A stretch of 64,000 nucleotides of DNA. Source: Bradyrhizobium sp. cir1. Its GTDB lineage: Bacteria; Pseudomonadota; Alphaproteobacteria; Rhizobiales; Xanthobacteraceae. A program made the position numbers and the translations under genes. Of this stretch, positions 16,853 to 28,571 are shown in pieces. The notes beneath the pieces were generated by a model that ran no database searches, was not told the DNA's origin, and worked only from the letters and a program-made list of their open reading frames with translations. Numbering within the stretch: the first letter of the stretch is position 1; the number at the start of each line of letters is the position of its first letter. The stretch lies in NCBI RefSeq assembly GCF_014198245.1, contig NZ_JACIHE010000024.1, forward strand, positions 1 to 64,000. The letters run 5' to 3'.

Positions 16853-17989
16853 ATGACCCCCTCTCGCATTCATCGCCTGACGCTGACGCATTTTCGCAAT
16901 TACCGGGCGGCGGGGCTCGAGACGGCGGCTGACATGGTGGCGCTGGTCGGGCCGAACGGGGCGGGCAAGACCAATTGCATCGAGGCGATCTCGTTCCTGT
17001 CGCCGGGCCGGGGCCTCCGGCGCGCCACGCTGGAAGACGTCGCCGACAACCAGGGCGACGGCTCATGGGCGGTATCGGCGCAGGTCGAGGGCGCGCTGGG
17101 GCTGGCGACGCTCGGCACCGGCATCGATGCGCCGCGCGCCGATAGCGCGGTGAGCCGGCGCTGCCGCATCGATCGAGAGCCGGTCAATTCCGCGGCCAGC
17201 TTCGGCGACCATATCCGCATGGTCTGGCTGACGCCGGCCATGGACGGACTGTTCATGGGCGCGGCGTCCGAGCGGCGGCGTTTCTTCGACCGCCTGGTGC
17301 TCGCCATCGACAACGAGCATTCCAGCCGCATCAACGCGCTCGAACGTTCCCTGCGCTCGCGCAACCGCCTGCTCGAGACGCGCAATTACGACGACCATTG
17401 GTGTGACGCGATCGAGCGCGAGACCGCCGAGCTTGCGGTCGCGGTCGCCGCCACGCGCGGCCAGACCGCAGCGCGGCTGACTGGCATGTTGAACGCACGC
17501 GCGCAAGCCTCCGCATTTCCGTCCGCTCAAATCGCGCTCGACGGCTGGATGGAGAACGCGCTGCTTCAGGAGACCGCGACGTCGGTCGAGGACCGCTACC
17601 GCCAGATCCTGCGCGACAACCGTCCGCGCGATGCCATCGCCGGCCGCACCACCGACGGCCCGCATCTCACCGATCTCCAGGTGATCTATGCGCCCAAGAG
17701 CATGCCGGCGCGCGACGCCTCGACCGGCGAGCAGAAGGCTCTGCTGATCGGCCTCGTGCTCGCGCATGCGAGCCTGGTCGCCGAAATGACCGGCATCGTG
17801 CCGCTGCTGCTGCTCGACGAGGTCGTCGCCCATCTCGATCCGAACCGCCGCGCCGCTTTGTTCGACGAGCTACGCAAGCTCGGCGCGCAGGTCTGGCTGA
17901 CCGGTGCGGACCCCGCCGCGTTTGCCGAGATTGGCGCCGGCGGCGAGGTGTTTGACGTCGAGAGCGGACGCGTATCGGCACGGCGCTAG
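16853..17989 (+). CDS. recF: DNA replication and repair protein RecF
   Basis: The 378-residue protein is an SMC-like ATPase that loads RecA at single-strand gaps with RecO and RecR. Walker A is VGPNGAGKTN at about 32-41. The ABC-type signature is STGEQKALLIGLVLAHA, and Walker B is LLLLDEVVAHLD. It begins MTPSRIHRLTLTHFRNYR, the usual RecF opening. It belongs to the ancestral dnaA-dnaN-recF-gyrB order, here separated from gyrB by three extra genes. Confidence 0.95.
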   Translation: MTPSRIHRLTLTHFRNYRAAGLETAADMVALVGPNGAGKTNCIEAISFLSPGRGLRRATLEDVADNQGDGSWAVSAQVEGALGLATLGTGIDAPRADSAVSRRCRIDREPVNSAASFGDHIRMVWLTPAMDGLFMGAASERRRFFDRLVLAIDNEHSSRINALERSLRSRNRLLETRNYDDHWCDAIERETAELAVAVAATRGQTAARLTGMLNARAQASAFPSAQIALDGWMENALLQETATSVEDRYRQILRDNRPRDAIAGRTTDGPHLTDLQVIYAPKSMPARDASTGEQKALLIGLVLAHASLVAEMTGIVPLLLLDEVVAHLDPNRRAALFDELRKLGAQVWLTGADPAAFAEIGAGGEVFDVESGRVSARR

Positions 17990-18106
17990 ATTCCGAAGTG
18001 AACCCGCCCGGTTCCGTCAGCGACTAGCTCTGTGAGGCCGCGCCGACGGTGTCGCAGCCGTTGCAGTCGCGCAATGACATCACGCGCGATATCTCTGGAG
18101 AGAACA

Positions 18107-18850
18107 ATGCGAACGGTAAGGACCGGGGCGCGCCCCCCGGCACGATGGCGGGCGTTTGTGTGCGGCCTCGTCTTCCTCGCTAGCTGCCTGCTTGCAGCAA
18201 CCGCCAGTGCCTGGGCGCCGCATATCTCAGTGCTGTTCTCGGCCGCGCTCACGCCGGATCCCGGGACCAAGCTGCCCGCGCCGACCCGTTACAGCTACAG
18301 GGGCATCCACACCACCGTGGTGAGCGGCATCGAAGCCCCGCTCCGCACCAGGCTGGAGGCGACCGTCCCCGCCGATCTCGGCGACGTCCTCGCCTTCTAC
18401 CGCACCGAGCTCGGCAAGCTCGGCTGGCAAGAGCAGCGCGATGACGCGGTGATCGCCGCCGATCGCGTGCAGCTCGCCTTCGCCTCCCCGCTGGGACCGG
18501 CGCTGCTGGATCTCCATCGCAAGGACAGCAGCACCGCCGTTGAGCTCGTGCAGAAGAATTCGGACACGGCCACCAGGGCGAATGTCATGCCCGAACCCGG
18601 CCAGGCCAAGGTGGTGTTCTCCAATATCGGCGAGACCGACGCCGTGCTCACGATCGACGCGCGGACCATCACGCGCGCCCGCGGCACCAATGCCGTCGCG
18701 CTGGATCTGCCGCCCGGCAAATATCCTTACGAAGTGCACGTGGCGGGCCATCCGGCCCATACCAACACCCTCGTCATCGCGGCCGGCGATACCTGGGAGC
18801 TCACGGTCGGGCGTGACGGCGACGCGTGGTCGCCGCTCCATCTGTATTGA
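18107..18850 (+). CDS. Putative lipoprotein, first of three tandem paralogues
   Basis: From the ATG at 18107 (CTGGAGAG upstream) the product is 247 residues. The leader PPARWRAFVCGLVFLASC ends in a lipobox (LASC). A module with FYRTELGKLGWQE starts at about residue 97 and is followed by beta strands. The C-terminal 80 residues (PGQAKVVFSNIG to the end) look like a PEGA-type beta sandwich with DLPPGKYPYEVHVAGHPAHTNTL. The next two genes repeat this plan. Function is unknown; an envelope location is inferred. Confidence 0.75.
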   Translation: MRTVRTGARPPARWRAFVCGLVFLASCLLAATASAWAPHISVLFSAALTPDPGTKLPAPTRYSYRGIHTTVVSGIEAPLRTRLEATVPADLGDVLAFYRTELGKLGWQEQRDDAVIAADRVQLAFASPLGPALLDLHRKDSSTAVELVQKNSDTATRANVMPEPGQAKVVFSNIGETDAVLTIDARTITRARGTNAVALDLPPGKYPYEVHVAGHPAHTNTLVIAAGDTWELTVGRDGDAWSPLHLY

Positions 18851-19009
18851 GCATGTCTTCTTTCGGTCAGCCCTCCGCACCCGCTACCAGGGTACCCGGT
18901 TGAACCTGCCCGGTTCCTGCCGCGACTTCTCATCCGAGGCCGCGCCGACGGTGTCGCAGCCTGCCATTGCGCGAGGGATCGACCCGCGCGGAATCCAGGA
19001 GTTTTGGCG

Positions 19010-21163
19010 ATGTCGATGATCAAGCGCGGGACGCAGGTCCCGGCACGCTGGCGGCTGCTGGCATGTGGCCTCTTCCTGATGGCGAGCTGCTCGATCTCGG
19101 CCGCCGCTGATGAGGGCACCGTCGACGTCCATGCGCTGCCGCAGCTCGAGGGCGCGGTGGAGGATAATTCGCGGCCCGATCCCTACCGCGTGGAATATCG
19201 CATGCCGACGCCGCAGGCGGTGACATCGCCGGCGGTGAAGAAGCTTCTCAGCGCGACCGGCTGGGTGCCCTATGTGCGACCGCTGGAGGAGAAGAGCACC
19301 ACGCTGAATTTCAGGAAAGGACGGCAGGGCCTGTCCGTTCATTTCACGCAAGGCCTCGGCCGGCCCGACCAGTCCGTGGTCTATTACTCGACTGACCGGA
19401 TTTATTCGAACGTGCCGTTTCCAGAAGGCGCCAGCGACATCGTGTTCGACGGCACGAGGCCGTATCTCGGCTGCGTCGCACCTGAAACGCTCGATGCGAC
19501 AGCGGAGTTCTACAAGACCCAGATGGACGCGATCGGCTGGCGCAAGCTGACGCCGGAAACGGCCGCGCGCTGGACGAATAGCCTGGACGAGACCGTTCCG
19601 AACGGCGTGCGCGCGTTCTACGAGCATGCCGACAGCGAGATCACCGGCTTCTACAGGCAGAAGCCTGTCGTGCTGACGCTGACGCGCCGCGACGACGGCC
19701 GCACCAATGTCGACATCCGCGTCGCGCCGTTCGCCTTGCCCAGCGAGCTCAAGGCCGATGGCGATCTTGCCGGCCTGCCGCGGCCGAATCCGACCAAGAC
19801 GGCCAAAAGCCTCGGCAGTGCAAGCTCCAACAAGCGCGAGATGTCGGCGGCCGCGATGGCCGAGCTGCCCGCCGTGCTGGCGTTCTATCATCGCGAACTC
19901 GCCGCGCGCGGCTGGCAGGAAGACGGCAGCGCACCACTTGCGCCCGGCGACGAGGTCGCGATCAAGATCTCCAACGCCGAGGAAACCGGCGTGCTGCGGC
20001 TCGGCCGCAAATACGATTTCACCATGGTCAGCCTGACCGCGCAGGTGAAGGAGTCCGCACTTGCCGCCCGCGCCAAGGCGAAGAAAGAAGCCGACGAGAA
20101 ATTCTTCAGCAATGCCGCCGCAGCCGCACAGCAGGTGATCGCCGCCGACGAAGCAAGGCGCAAGGCGCAGGCGGCCGCGCTGTCCGATGCGCCGCTCAAT
20201 GCACTCGCCGACAGCAAGACGCCGGTGCCGCTGCCGGAGAACGCCGAAGGCGTGAAGTTCGAAGGCAATGACGGCCACCTAGAGTTCGCCTCGACCTCTA
20301 GCGTCAGGGCTCTCACTGCGTTCTATCGTGCATCGCTCAAGCCTGCCGGCTGGAAGGAGCAGCCCTCCGTCATCAACCAGCCCAATATGGCGGTAATGGA
20401 ATTCTCCAAGAGCGGCAAGTCGATCTCGATGACCGTGATGCAGATGGGCCCGAAGGTGAATGTCAGCGCCAGCGGATCGGGGCTGGTGATGGCCGCGGCC
20501 ATGCCGACAGCCGTCCCGGAGGTGCAGGCGAAATCCTCCGAGCCGCTGAAGCTTGACACCGAATCCCAGCTTCCGGTGCCAACGCAGCGGTCGTCGACCT
20601 CGCTCGCCACCACGAAACTTCCCGGCAGCGAGACCCCGTTCCGCCGCGAGCTGGAAGCCAGCATCCCTGCTCCGCTCGGCGACGTGCTGGCGTTCTACCG
20701 AACCGAGCTTGGAAAGCTCGGTTGGCAGGAAAAGACCGAGGGCGCGACCGTCTCCACGGAGCGCGCGCAGATCGACTTCACCTCGCCGCAAGGCCCGGCG
20801 GTGCTCAAGCTCGGCCGCGCCAAGGGCGAGACCATTGTCAATCTGGCGCAGAAGAATCCGGATGCCGCGACCAAGGCGGACATCATGCCCAAGCCGGGCC
20901 AGGCCAGGCTGATGCTCGGCAATATCGGGCCGAAGGACGCATCGGTCACGATCAACAAGCAGACCATCAAGATCGCGGCCGGCGCCGGCGGCCCGCAGTC
21001 GCCGAAAGGTCCGATGCTCGACCTGGCGCCCGGGACATACCAGTACGCGCTGCGCATGCCGGGGCGTCCCGCCCGCACCGAGACCCTCACGGTCGCCGCA
21101 GGCGATGCCTGGGGCCTGATGGTGGGTCCGACCGGCGAGGTACTTCCGCTGCAGATGTATTGA
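19010..21163 (+). CDS. Large multi-repeat putative lipoprotein, second of three paralogues
   Basis: This 717-residue protein starts at ATG 19010 behind CCAGGAG; an ATG at 19016 is also possible. The leader VPARWRLLACGLFLMASC is nearly the same as its neighbours'. The module FY-x-x-x-L-x-x-x-GW recurs near residues 167 (FYKTQMDAIGW), 290 (FYHRELAARGW), 437 (FYRASLKPAGW) and 562 (FYRTELGKLGW), with a weaker first unit near 74 (LLSATGW). An Ala/Lys-rich helical linker lies near 345-390. The C-terminal part matches the other two paralogues and ends LAPGTYQYALRMPGRPARTETL. It appears to be an internally expanded version of the family. Function is unknown. Confidence 0.75.
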   Translation: MSMIKRGTQVPARWRLLACGLFLMASCSISAAADEGTVDVHALPQLEGAVEDNSRPDPYRVEYRMPTPQAVTSPAVKKLLSATGWVPYVRPLEEKSTTLNFRKGRQGLSVHFTQGLGRPDQSVVYYSTDRIYSNVPFPEGASDIVFDGTRPYLGCVAPETLDATAEFYKTQMDAIGWRKLTPETAARWTNSLDETVPNGVRAFYEHADSEITGFYRQKPVVLTLTRRDDGRTNVDIRVAPFALPSELKADGDLAGLPRPNPTKTAKSLGSASSNKREMSAAAMAELPAVLAFYHRELAARGWQEDGSAPLAPGDEVAIKISNAEETGVLRLGRKYDFTMVSLTAQVKESALAARAKAKKEADEKFFSNAAAAAQQVIAADEARRKAQAAALSDAPLNALADSKTPVPLPENAEGVKFEGNDGHLEFASTSSVRALTAFYRASLKPAGWKEQPSVINQPNMAVMEFSKSGKSISMTVMQMGPKVNVSASGSGLVMAAAMPTAVPEVQAKSSEPLKLDTESQLPVPTQRSSTSLATTKLPGSETPFRRELEASIPAPLGDVLAFYRTELGKLGWQEKTEGATVSTERAQIDFTSPQGPAVLKLGRAKGETIVNLAQKNPDAATKADIMPKPGQARLMLGNIGPKDASVTINKQTIKIAAGAGGPQSPKGPMLDLAPGTYQYALRMPGRPARTETLTVAAGDAWGLMVGPTGEVLPLQMY

Positions 21164-21303
21164 TCCCGCCGCCGGTGTCTGTAACGGCCAGGGTGAACCT
21201 GTCCGGTTCGTGGGGCGACTAGTCATCGAGAGGCGGCCGCGACCGTGTCGCGGCCGCCGCATCGCGCGAAGATCACGACGCGCGACATCCCTGGAGAGTG
21301 GGC

Positions 21304-21987
21304 ATGACGACGGCAAGGCGCGGGACGAAGGTCCCGGCACGATGGCGGCTGCTGGTGTGCGCCCTCACTCTTCTCGCAGGCTGTTCGCAGGAACCGCTGA
21401 CGGCGGATCCCGACGTCGACATGCCGGCACCGAAGCAAAGCAGCTTCAGCCAATTCCGCACCACGCGGGCGCATGGCGCGAAGGCCCCGCTCCGGCTCGA
21501 TATCGAAGCGCGCGTGCCCGCGGAGCTCAGCGACGTGCTCGCCTTCTACCGCAGAGAGCTCGGAAAGCGCGGCTGGCAGGAGAAGCCGGATGACGCGGTG
21601 ATCGCCGCCGATCGCGTGCAACTCGTCTTCGCCTCCCCAAAAGGCCCGGCCACCCTGAAGCTTGGCCGCGCCAAGGGCGAGACCATTGTCAGCCTGGCGC
21701 AACGGAATCCGGAGGCTGCGGCCAAGGCCGATTTCCTGCCGACGCCCGGACAAGCGCGGCTGATATTCGGCTATCTAAGGCCAGACGTGGCTTCGCTTGT
21801 GATCAACAATCAAACCATTGAGATCGCGGGCGGCGAAAATCATCCACAAGTGCTGGATCTGCCGCCCGGCACGTATTCCTACGAGCTGCGCGTGTCGGGC
21901 CTTCTGGTGCGCACCGACACCGTCACCGTGGCCTCAGGCGAGGCCTGGTCCCTCAACGACGATAAGAAGCCGTCCCAAGTCTACTGA
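21304..21987 (+). CDS. Putative lipoprotein, third of three tandem paralogues
   Basis: From the ATG at 21304 (CTGGAGAG upstream; a GTG two codons earlier is an alternative) the protein is 227 residues. It has a clear lipobox LLAGC after VPARWRLLVCALT. One module with FYRRELGKRGWQE starts near residue 80. The beta-rich tail DLPPGTYSYELRVSGLLVRTDTV is shared with the other two. The roughly 110 bases before the gene also match those before the other two, so leader and gene were duplicated together. Confidence 0.75.
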   Translation: MTTARRGTKVPARWRLLVCALTLLAGCSQEPLTADPDVDMPAPKQSSFSQFRTTRAHGAKAPLRLDIEARVPAELSDVLAFYRRELGKRGWQEKPDDAVIAADRVQLVFASPKGPATLKLGRAKGETIVSLAQRNPEAAAKADFLPTPGQARLIFGYLRPDVASLVINNQTIEIAGGENHPQVLDLPPGTYSYELRVSGLLVRTDTVTVASGEAWSLNDDKKPSQVY

Positions 21988-21995
21988 ACCGAGTA

Positions 21996-22031
21996 GCCTG
22001 TTCCGGGGCGCCGCGGCGCCTTGGAACAGGC
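21996..22031. terminator. Strong hairpin after the lipoprotein trio
   Basis: Gcctgttcc pairs with ggaacaggc, and ggcgcc with ggcgcc, giving a 15-bp interrupted stem with a two-base loop nine bases after the third paralogue. No T-run follows, so it may be an mRNA 3'-end stabiliser or a bidirectional block rather than a classical terminator. Confidence 0.5.
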
Positions 22032-22271
22032 CTCTGCGCACCCGCAAAAACCACGCCTTCCAGAGCCCCAAAACGGCGGCTCGAATCGCGCTTTTTGCGG
22101 TGCCCGAAATCGACCTTCAAAAGCCTTGAAAACCGGCAGAAAAACCCTATCTGCTCAAAGGGTTGCCGGGAGATACTTTGCGCTAGGCGCAAGCCCTCTT
22201 TCGTGGCACAAATAGCTCGCAAATCAGCGCCTTTTGCGCCGCTGATTCGGGCGACATTTCGAAGGCCTCTC

Positions 22272-24707
<2,436 letters not shown>

Positions 24708-24859
24708 GGCGCGACGCTCTCCTTGGCCTAGTCCCTGGCAACCAGGATGATGTAGATCACCTCTCCCGAAGGGAGAGGTGACCCCTGAACCTCACCACCC
24801 GCCGTCGCGACGAAGTGGCATGAGCCCGTTGGCCAATTCCGGCCGGGAAGCGTTACGCC

Positions 24860-25327
24860 ATGGCCGCCTCTGCAACGACCAGTTCCGCCGCGCCGTCCCG
24901 CCGGCTTGGCATCATCGGCAGCATTGTCGGCGTGCTGGCGCTGATGGCGGCGGTGCTGCCGCATTGGGTCGTGCCGATCGTGTTTCCGCCGCCGCCGGCG
25001 GACAAAGTGATCGTCGACACCGGGCATCGTATCAAGGACCGTATCGTCGCGAAGGTGAAGGGCGTCGAGTATCAGGCGCCCAAGGTCGAAAAATCGGCTG
25101 GACGAAGCTGGAGCGAAGCTGCGTCGGCCACCGCGATCTCGCTCGGCCTGCTCGCCATCCTGCTCTCGGTGCTTTCGCTGATCTTCCGGGAAGAGAGGCT
25201 TCTTGCGGCCGTGGCCGCCACGCTCGGCACCGGCGCCATCGCGATCGAGATCTCCTTCGTCATGATCGGCGCGCTGATACTGATCGCGATCCTTTATGTC
25301 GCGGGGAATATCATCGGGCTGTTCTGA
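24860..25327 (+). CDS. Small membrane protein of unknown function
   Basis: This 155-residue protein has a helix at about 17-38 (LGIIGSIVGVLALMAAVLP), a polar segment with a Pro-rich part (VFPPPPADKVIVDTG) and two or three further helices from about 93 to the end. The topology suggests a periplasmic loop of about 50 residues. It lies between gyrB and murA on the same strand. I do not recognise a family. Confidence 0.65.
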   Translation: MAASATTSSAAPSRRLGIIGSIVGVLALMAAVLPHWVVPIVFPPPPADKVIVDTGHRIKDRIVAKVKGVEYQAPKVEKSAGRSWSEAASATAISLGLLAILLSVLSLIFREERLLAAVAATLGTGAIAIEISFVMIGALILIAILYVAGNIIGLF

Positions 25328-25449
25328 AGCGCCGCCGAGGGCGGCCGACAGGCCCCGAACCGCGGCCGGCGCAATTGCTACCGCGCTCAATTCTCTGTAG
25401 TTTCCGCCCGAAACAGGCCCGCCCACCCATCAGGACAGCGAGAATTCAT

Positions 25450-26745
25450 TTGGCGCCCATCCAGTACATCGTCGAGGGCGGTCACCGGCTCTCGGGCTCG
25501 ATCGAGCCGTCCGGCAACAAGAATTCGGCGCTGCCGATCATTGCCGCCGCCCTGCTCACCGAGCATCCGGTGACGCTGGAGAACGTGCCGCGGATCCGCG
25601 ACACCGAGACGCTGGTCGAGCTGATCCGCTCGGTCGGCGCCTCGGCCGAGTGGACCGCCCGGAACTCGCTTCACATCCACGCCAAGAGCATCCGCGCCGC
25701 CGACCTCGACCCCGAGCTGTGCGTCCGCATCCGGGCCTCGATCCTGCTTGCGGGCCCCCTGCTCGCCCGCTGCGGCGAAGTGATGCTGCCGCCGCCCGGC
25801 GGCGACGTCATCGGCCGGCGCCGGCTCGACACCCATGTGCTCGCGCTCGAACAGCTCGGCGCGAAGGTCACCGCGACCGACCGGCTCGAGTTTCGCGCGG
25901 CGAAACTCGCCGGGGCGGACGTATTCCTCGACGAGCCGAGCGTGACCGCGACCGAGAACGCGCTGGTGGCGGCGGTGGCGGCCGACGGCGTCACGTACTT
26001 GCGCAACGCGGCCTCCGAGCCGCATGTGCAGGACCTCGCCAATTTCCTGGTCGCGCTCGGCGCGAAGATCGAGGGCATCGGCACCAACACCATGGTCATT
26101 CATGGTCCGGCGACGCTGGGGGAAGCCACCTACCGGATCCAGCCCGACCATATCGAGGTCGGCTCGCTGATCGGCCTTGCCGCCGTGACGCGCTCGCAGC
26201 TTCGCATCGTGCGATCAGGCGTCGAGCACCTGCGCTCGATCCGCATGGGATTCGAGCGGCTCGGCATCGTCTGCCGCGTCGAGGGCGACGATCTGATCGT
26301 GCCCTCCAATCAAACATTGAAGATCCAGGACGATTTCGGCGGCCATGTGCCGAAGCTGGAGGACCAGCCCTGGCCGGCCTTCCCGGCCGATCTGATGTCG
26401 ATCGCGATCGTCACCGCCACGCAATGCGAGGGCGTGATCCTGATGTTCGAGAAGATGTTCGAATCCAGGATGTTCTTCGTCGACAAGCTGATCGCGATGG
26501 GCGCGCGCATCGTGCTGTGCGACCCGCACCGCGCCATCATCGCAGGCCCCAGCCGCCTGCGCGGTGCACCGATGACCTCGCCCGACATCCGCGCCGGCAT
26601 GGCGATGCTGCTGGCCGCCGTCTGCGCCGAGGGCACGTCCACGATCAACAACGCCGACCAGATCGAGCGCGGCTATGAGCGCATCGAGGAACGGTTGAAC
26701 GCGCTGGGCGCGAAGATCAAGCGCGTGCCGGAGCGGAAGAGCTGA
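25450..26745 (+). CDS. murA: UDP-N-acetylglucosamine 1-carboxyvinyltransferase (MurA family) with Asp at the catalytic Cys site
   Basis: From the TTG at 25450 the protein is 431 residues, the normal MurA length; the open frame upstream is not MurA-like. MurA transfers enolpyruvate from PEP to UDP-GlcNAc, the first committed step of peptidoglycan synthesis. SGNKN at 21-25 holds the conserved Lys24 and Asn25. The loop that reads GGCTIG in E. coli (Cys115) is GGDVIG here, so Asp119 replaces Cys. The general base region PAFPADLMS is intact. A Cys-to-Asp change is known in other bacteria to keep activity and give fosfomycin resistance. It may be the main MurA or a paralogue. Confidence 0.9.
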   Translation: MAPIQYIVEGGHRLSGSIEPSGNKNSALPIIAAALLTEHPVTLENVPRIRDTETLVELIRSVGASAEWTARNSLHIHAKSIRAADLDPELCVRIRASILLAGPLLARCGEVMLPPPGGDVIGRRRLDTHVLALEQLGAKVTATDRLEFRAAKLAGADVFLDEPSVTATENALVAAVAADGVTYLRNAASEPHVQDLANFLVALGAKIEGIGTNTMVIHGPATLGEATYRIQPDHIEVGSLIGLAAVTRSQLRIVRSGVEHLRSIRMGFERLGIVCRVEGDDLIVPSNQTLKIQDDFGGHVPKLEDQPWPAFPADLMSIAIVTATQCEGVILMFEKMFESRMFFVDKLIAMGARIVLCDPHRAIIAGPSRLRGAPMTSPDIRAGMAMLLAAVCAEGTSTINNADQIERGYERIEERLNALGAKIKRVPERKS

Positions 26746-26753
26746 TCTTCGCC

Positions 26754-27123
26754 TCTCCCCGCTTGCGGCAGGGCTATCGCTATGACTCGTTGCGGCGGCC
26801 TGCGCGCACGCCTCGTCCTTCGAGACGGCGCTTACGCGCCTCCTCAGGATGAGGCTAATCAGCGTCAGTGCCCGTTGTAACTGAGCCGCGCACTCCGCCC
26901 TCATCCTGAGGGCCCGCCATCGGCGGGCGTCTCGAAGGATGCGTTGTGGGCGAACTATCCGCCACTCTTCTTCATATGCGATAGCCCTGCTGCTTACGGG
27001 GAGAGGCCGGATTGCATCGATAGATGCAATCCGGGTGAGGGGGACTCTCCGCGAGTCCAACTGCCAGCTTTTCTGCGGAAACAGCCCCTCACCCCAACCC
27101 TCTCCCCGTAAGAACGGGGAGAG
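26754..27123. repeat. Family A element split by a nested insertion (copy 3)
   Basis: The left arm cctctccccgcttgc (26754-26766) and the right part cggggagagg (26998-27007) would normally be one hairpin but are parted by about 225 bp. After the break the element continues with a perfect 12-bp side arm (ccggattgcatc-gata-gatgcaatccgg, 27007-27034), gggtgaggggg, cccctcacccc and accctctccccgtaagaacggggagagg. Confidence 0.7.
26767..26991. mobile_element. MITE-like insertion with inverted ends inside a family A hairpin loop
   Basis: The 225-bp insert begins ggcagggctatcgctatga and ends tcatatgcgatagccctgct; 13 bases are perfect inverted complements (26768-26780 and 26978-26990). Near-direct repeats gcttgc (26761-26766) and gcttac (26992-26997) flank it, as a target duplication would. 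Inside lies an inverted pair of family D units (ccttcgagac with its arm, and gtctcgaaggatg) around a central cctcaggatgagg stem. It encodes no protein. Confidence 0.6.
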
Positions 27124-27176
27124 GAAGAAGAGACACGGGCCATGTTTTCGACGTGTGGCTGTGCTATGCACCGGCC

Positions 27177-28571
27177 ATGCTCGACACCGTCCAACATCAT
27201 GCGCAGCCGCAAGCCGGTGTGCCGCAAAATCATCTCGCGCAAGAGTTTGGCGAGACGCTGAGGCTGGCCGTGCCGATGATGCTGACGCAGCTCGGGCAGA
27301 TCGCGATGATCACGACCGATCTCGCGCTGATCGGGCGGCTCGGCGAGGATGCGGTGGCCGCAGCGGCGCTGGCACATACGGTCTATTTCGTCAGCTTCAC
27401 CTTCGGGCTCGGACTGATGTCCGTGGTGTCGCCACTGGCCGCGCAGGCGTTCGGCGCCGGCGATGTCAGGCGCATCCGCCGCTCCTTGCGCGTCGGCCTG
27501 TGGGCCGCACTGCTGATCTCGCTGCCGATGATGGCCTCGCCGCTCTATGGCGAGCAGATCCTGCTCGCGCTTGGCCAGGTGCCGCAATCGGCCGCGCTGG
27601 CGCAGCGCTACCTCAACGGCCTTGCCTGGGGCATCGCGCCGGCGCTCGGCTTCATCGCGCTGCGCAGCATGATGAGCGCGGTGAACCGGCCGCAGGCGCC
27701 GCTGTGGATCACGGTGGCGGCGATCCCGATCAATGCCGCGCTGGTCTACGCCTTGATCCACGGCCGGTTCGGCCTGCCGGAGCTCGGCCTGTTCGGCGCA
27801 GGCCTTGCGACCACGCTGGTCAATCTCGGCACGTTTCTCGCCGCGCTCGCGATTGCAGGGCTGCGCAAGCCGTTCGCGGACTATCATCCGCTCGCCCATC
27901 TCTGGCGGATCGACTGGCCGCTGATGCGTCAGCTCGTCGCGGTCGGCGCGCCGATCTCGTTTTCCCTGCTGCTGGAATATGGACTGTTCTCCTCGGCCGC
28001 GCTGCTGATGGGGCTGATCTCGACCACGGCGCTCGCCGCGCACCAGATCGCGCTCCAGGTCACCGCCGTGCTGTTCATGGTGCCGCTCGGCATCGGCATG
28101 GCGGCAACGGTGCGCGTCGGCCATGCCTTCGGCCGCGACGACATGGTCGGGTTAAGGCGCGCAGGGCTCGTCGCAGCGGCGCTCGGGATCGCGTTCGTCT
28201 CCGCCCTGACGGTCGCGATCATTCTCGGCCGCTACGAGCTCGGACGGCTGTTCTTCGGCCGCAGCGAGGCCAGCGCGGCAACGGTGGAGCTGACGGCGAC
28301 ATTGCTACTGGTTGGCGCGAGCTTCTTCATCGCCGACGGCCTCCAGACCATCATGGGCGGTGCGCTCCGCGGCATCAATGACACCAGGATGACGCTGGTG
28401 TTCGCGGCGATCGGCTATTGGTGCGTCGCCTTTCCCATCGCCTGGGTGCTTGCCTTCCACACGGGACTGGGCGCGGTCGGCGTCTGGGTCGGATTCTCGA
28501 TCGGCTCGTTCGTCTATGCCGCCCTGTTGATCTTGCGCTTCCGGATGCTGGCGCGCAAACTCATGGGATGA
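27177..28571 (+). CDS. MATE family multidrug/sodium antiporter
   Basis: The 464-residue protein has about 12 membrane helices in two similar halves and matches NorM-type MATE exporters, for example LAVPMMLTQLGQIAMITTDLALIGRLG at the front and ISFSLLLEYGLFSSAALLMGLI at the second half. These export cationic drugs or metabolites using ion gradients. The ATG at 27177 is preferred over an earlier GTG at 27153 in repeat-adjacent sequence. Its stop overlaps the next start as ATGA. Confidence 0.9.
   Translation: MLDTVQHHAQPQAGVPQNHLAQEFGETLRLAVPMMLTQLGQIAMITTDLALIGRLGEDAVAAAALAHTVYFVSFTFGLGLMSVVSPLAAQAFGAGDVRRIRRSLRVGLWAALLISLPMMASPLYGEQILLALGQVPQSAALAQRYLNGLAWGIAPALGFIALRSMMSAVNRPQAPLWITVAAIPINAALVYALIHGRFGLPELGLFGAGLATTLVNLGTFLAALAIAGLRKPFADYHPLAHLWRIDWPLMRQLVAVGAPISFSLLLEYGLFSSAALLMGLISTTALAAHQIALQVTAVLFMVPLGIGMAATVRVGHAFGRDDMVGLRRAGLVAAALGIAFVSALTVAIILGRYELGRLFFGRSEASAATVELTATLLLVGASFFIADGLQTIMGGALRGINDTRMTLVFAAIGYWCVAFPIAWVLAFHTGLGAVGVWVGFSIGSFVYAALLILRFRMLARKLMG

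Noticed and set aside
25650..26678. 342-codon forward ORF in another frame of murA
   Set aside because: It is an Arg-rich shadow of the murA frame.
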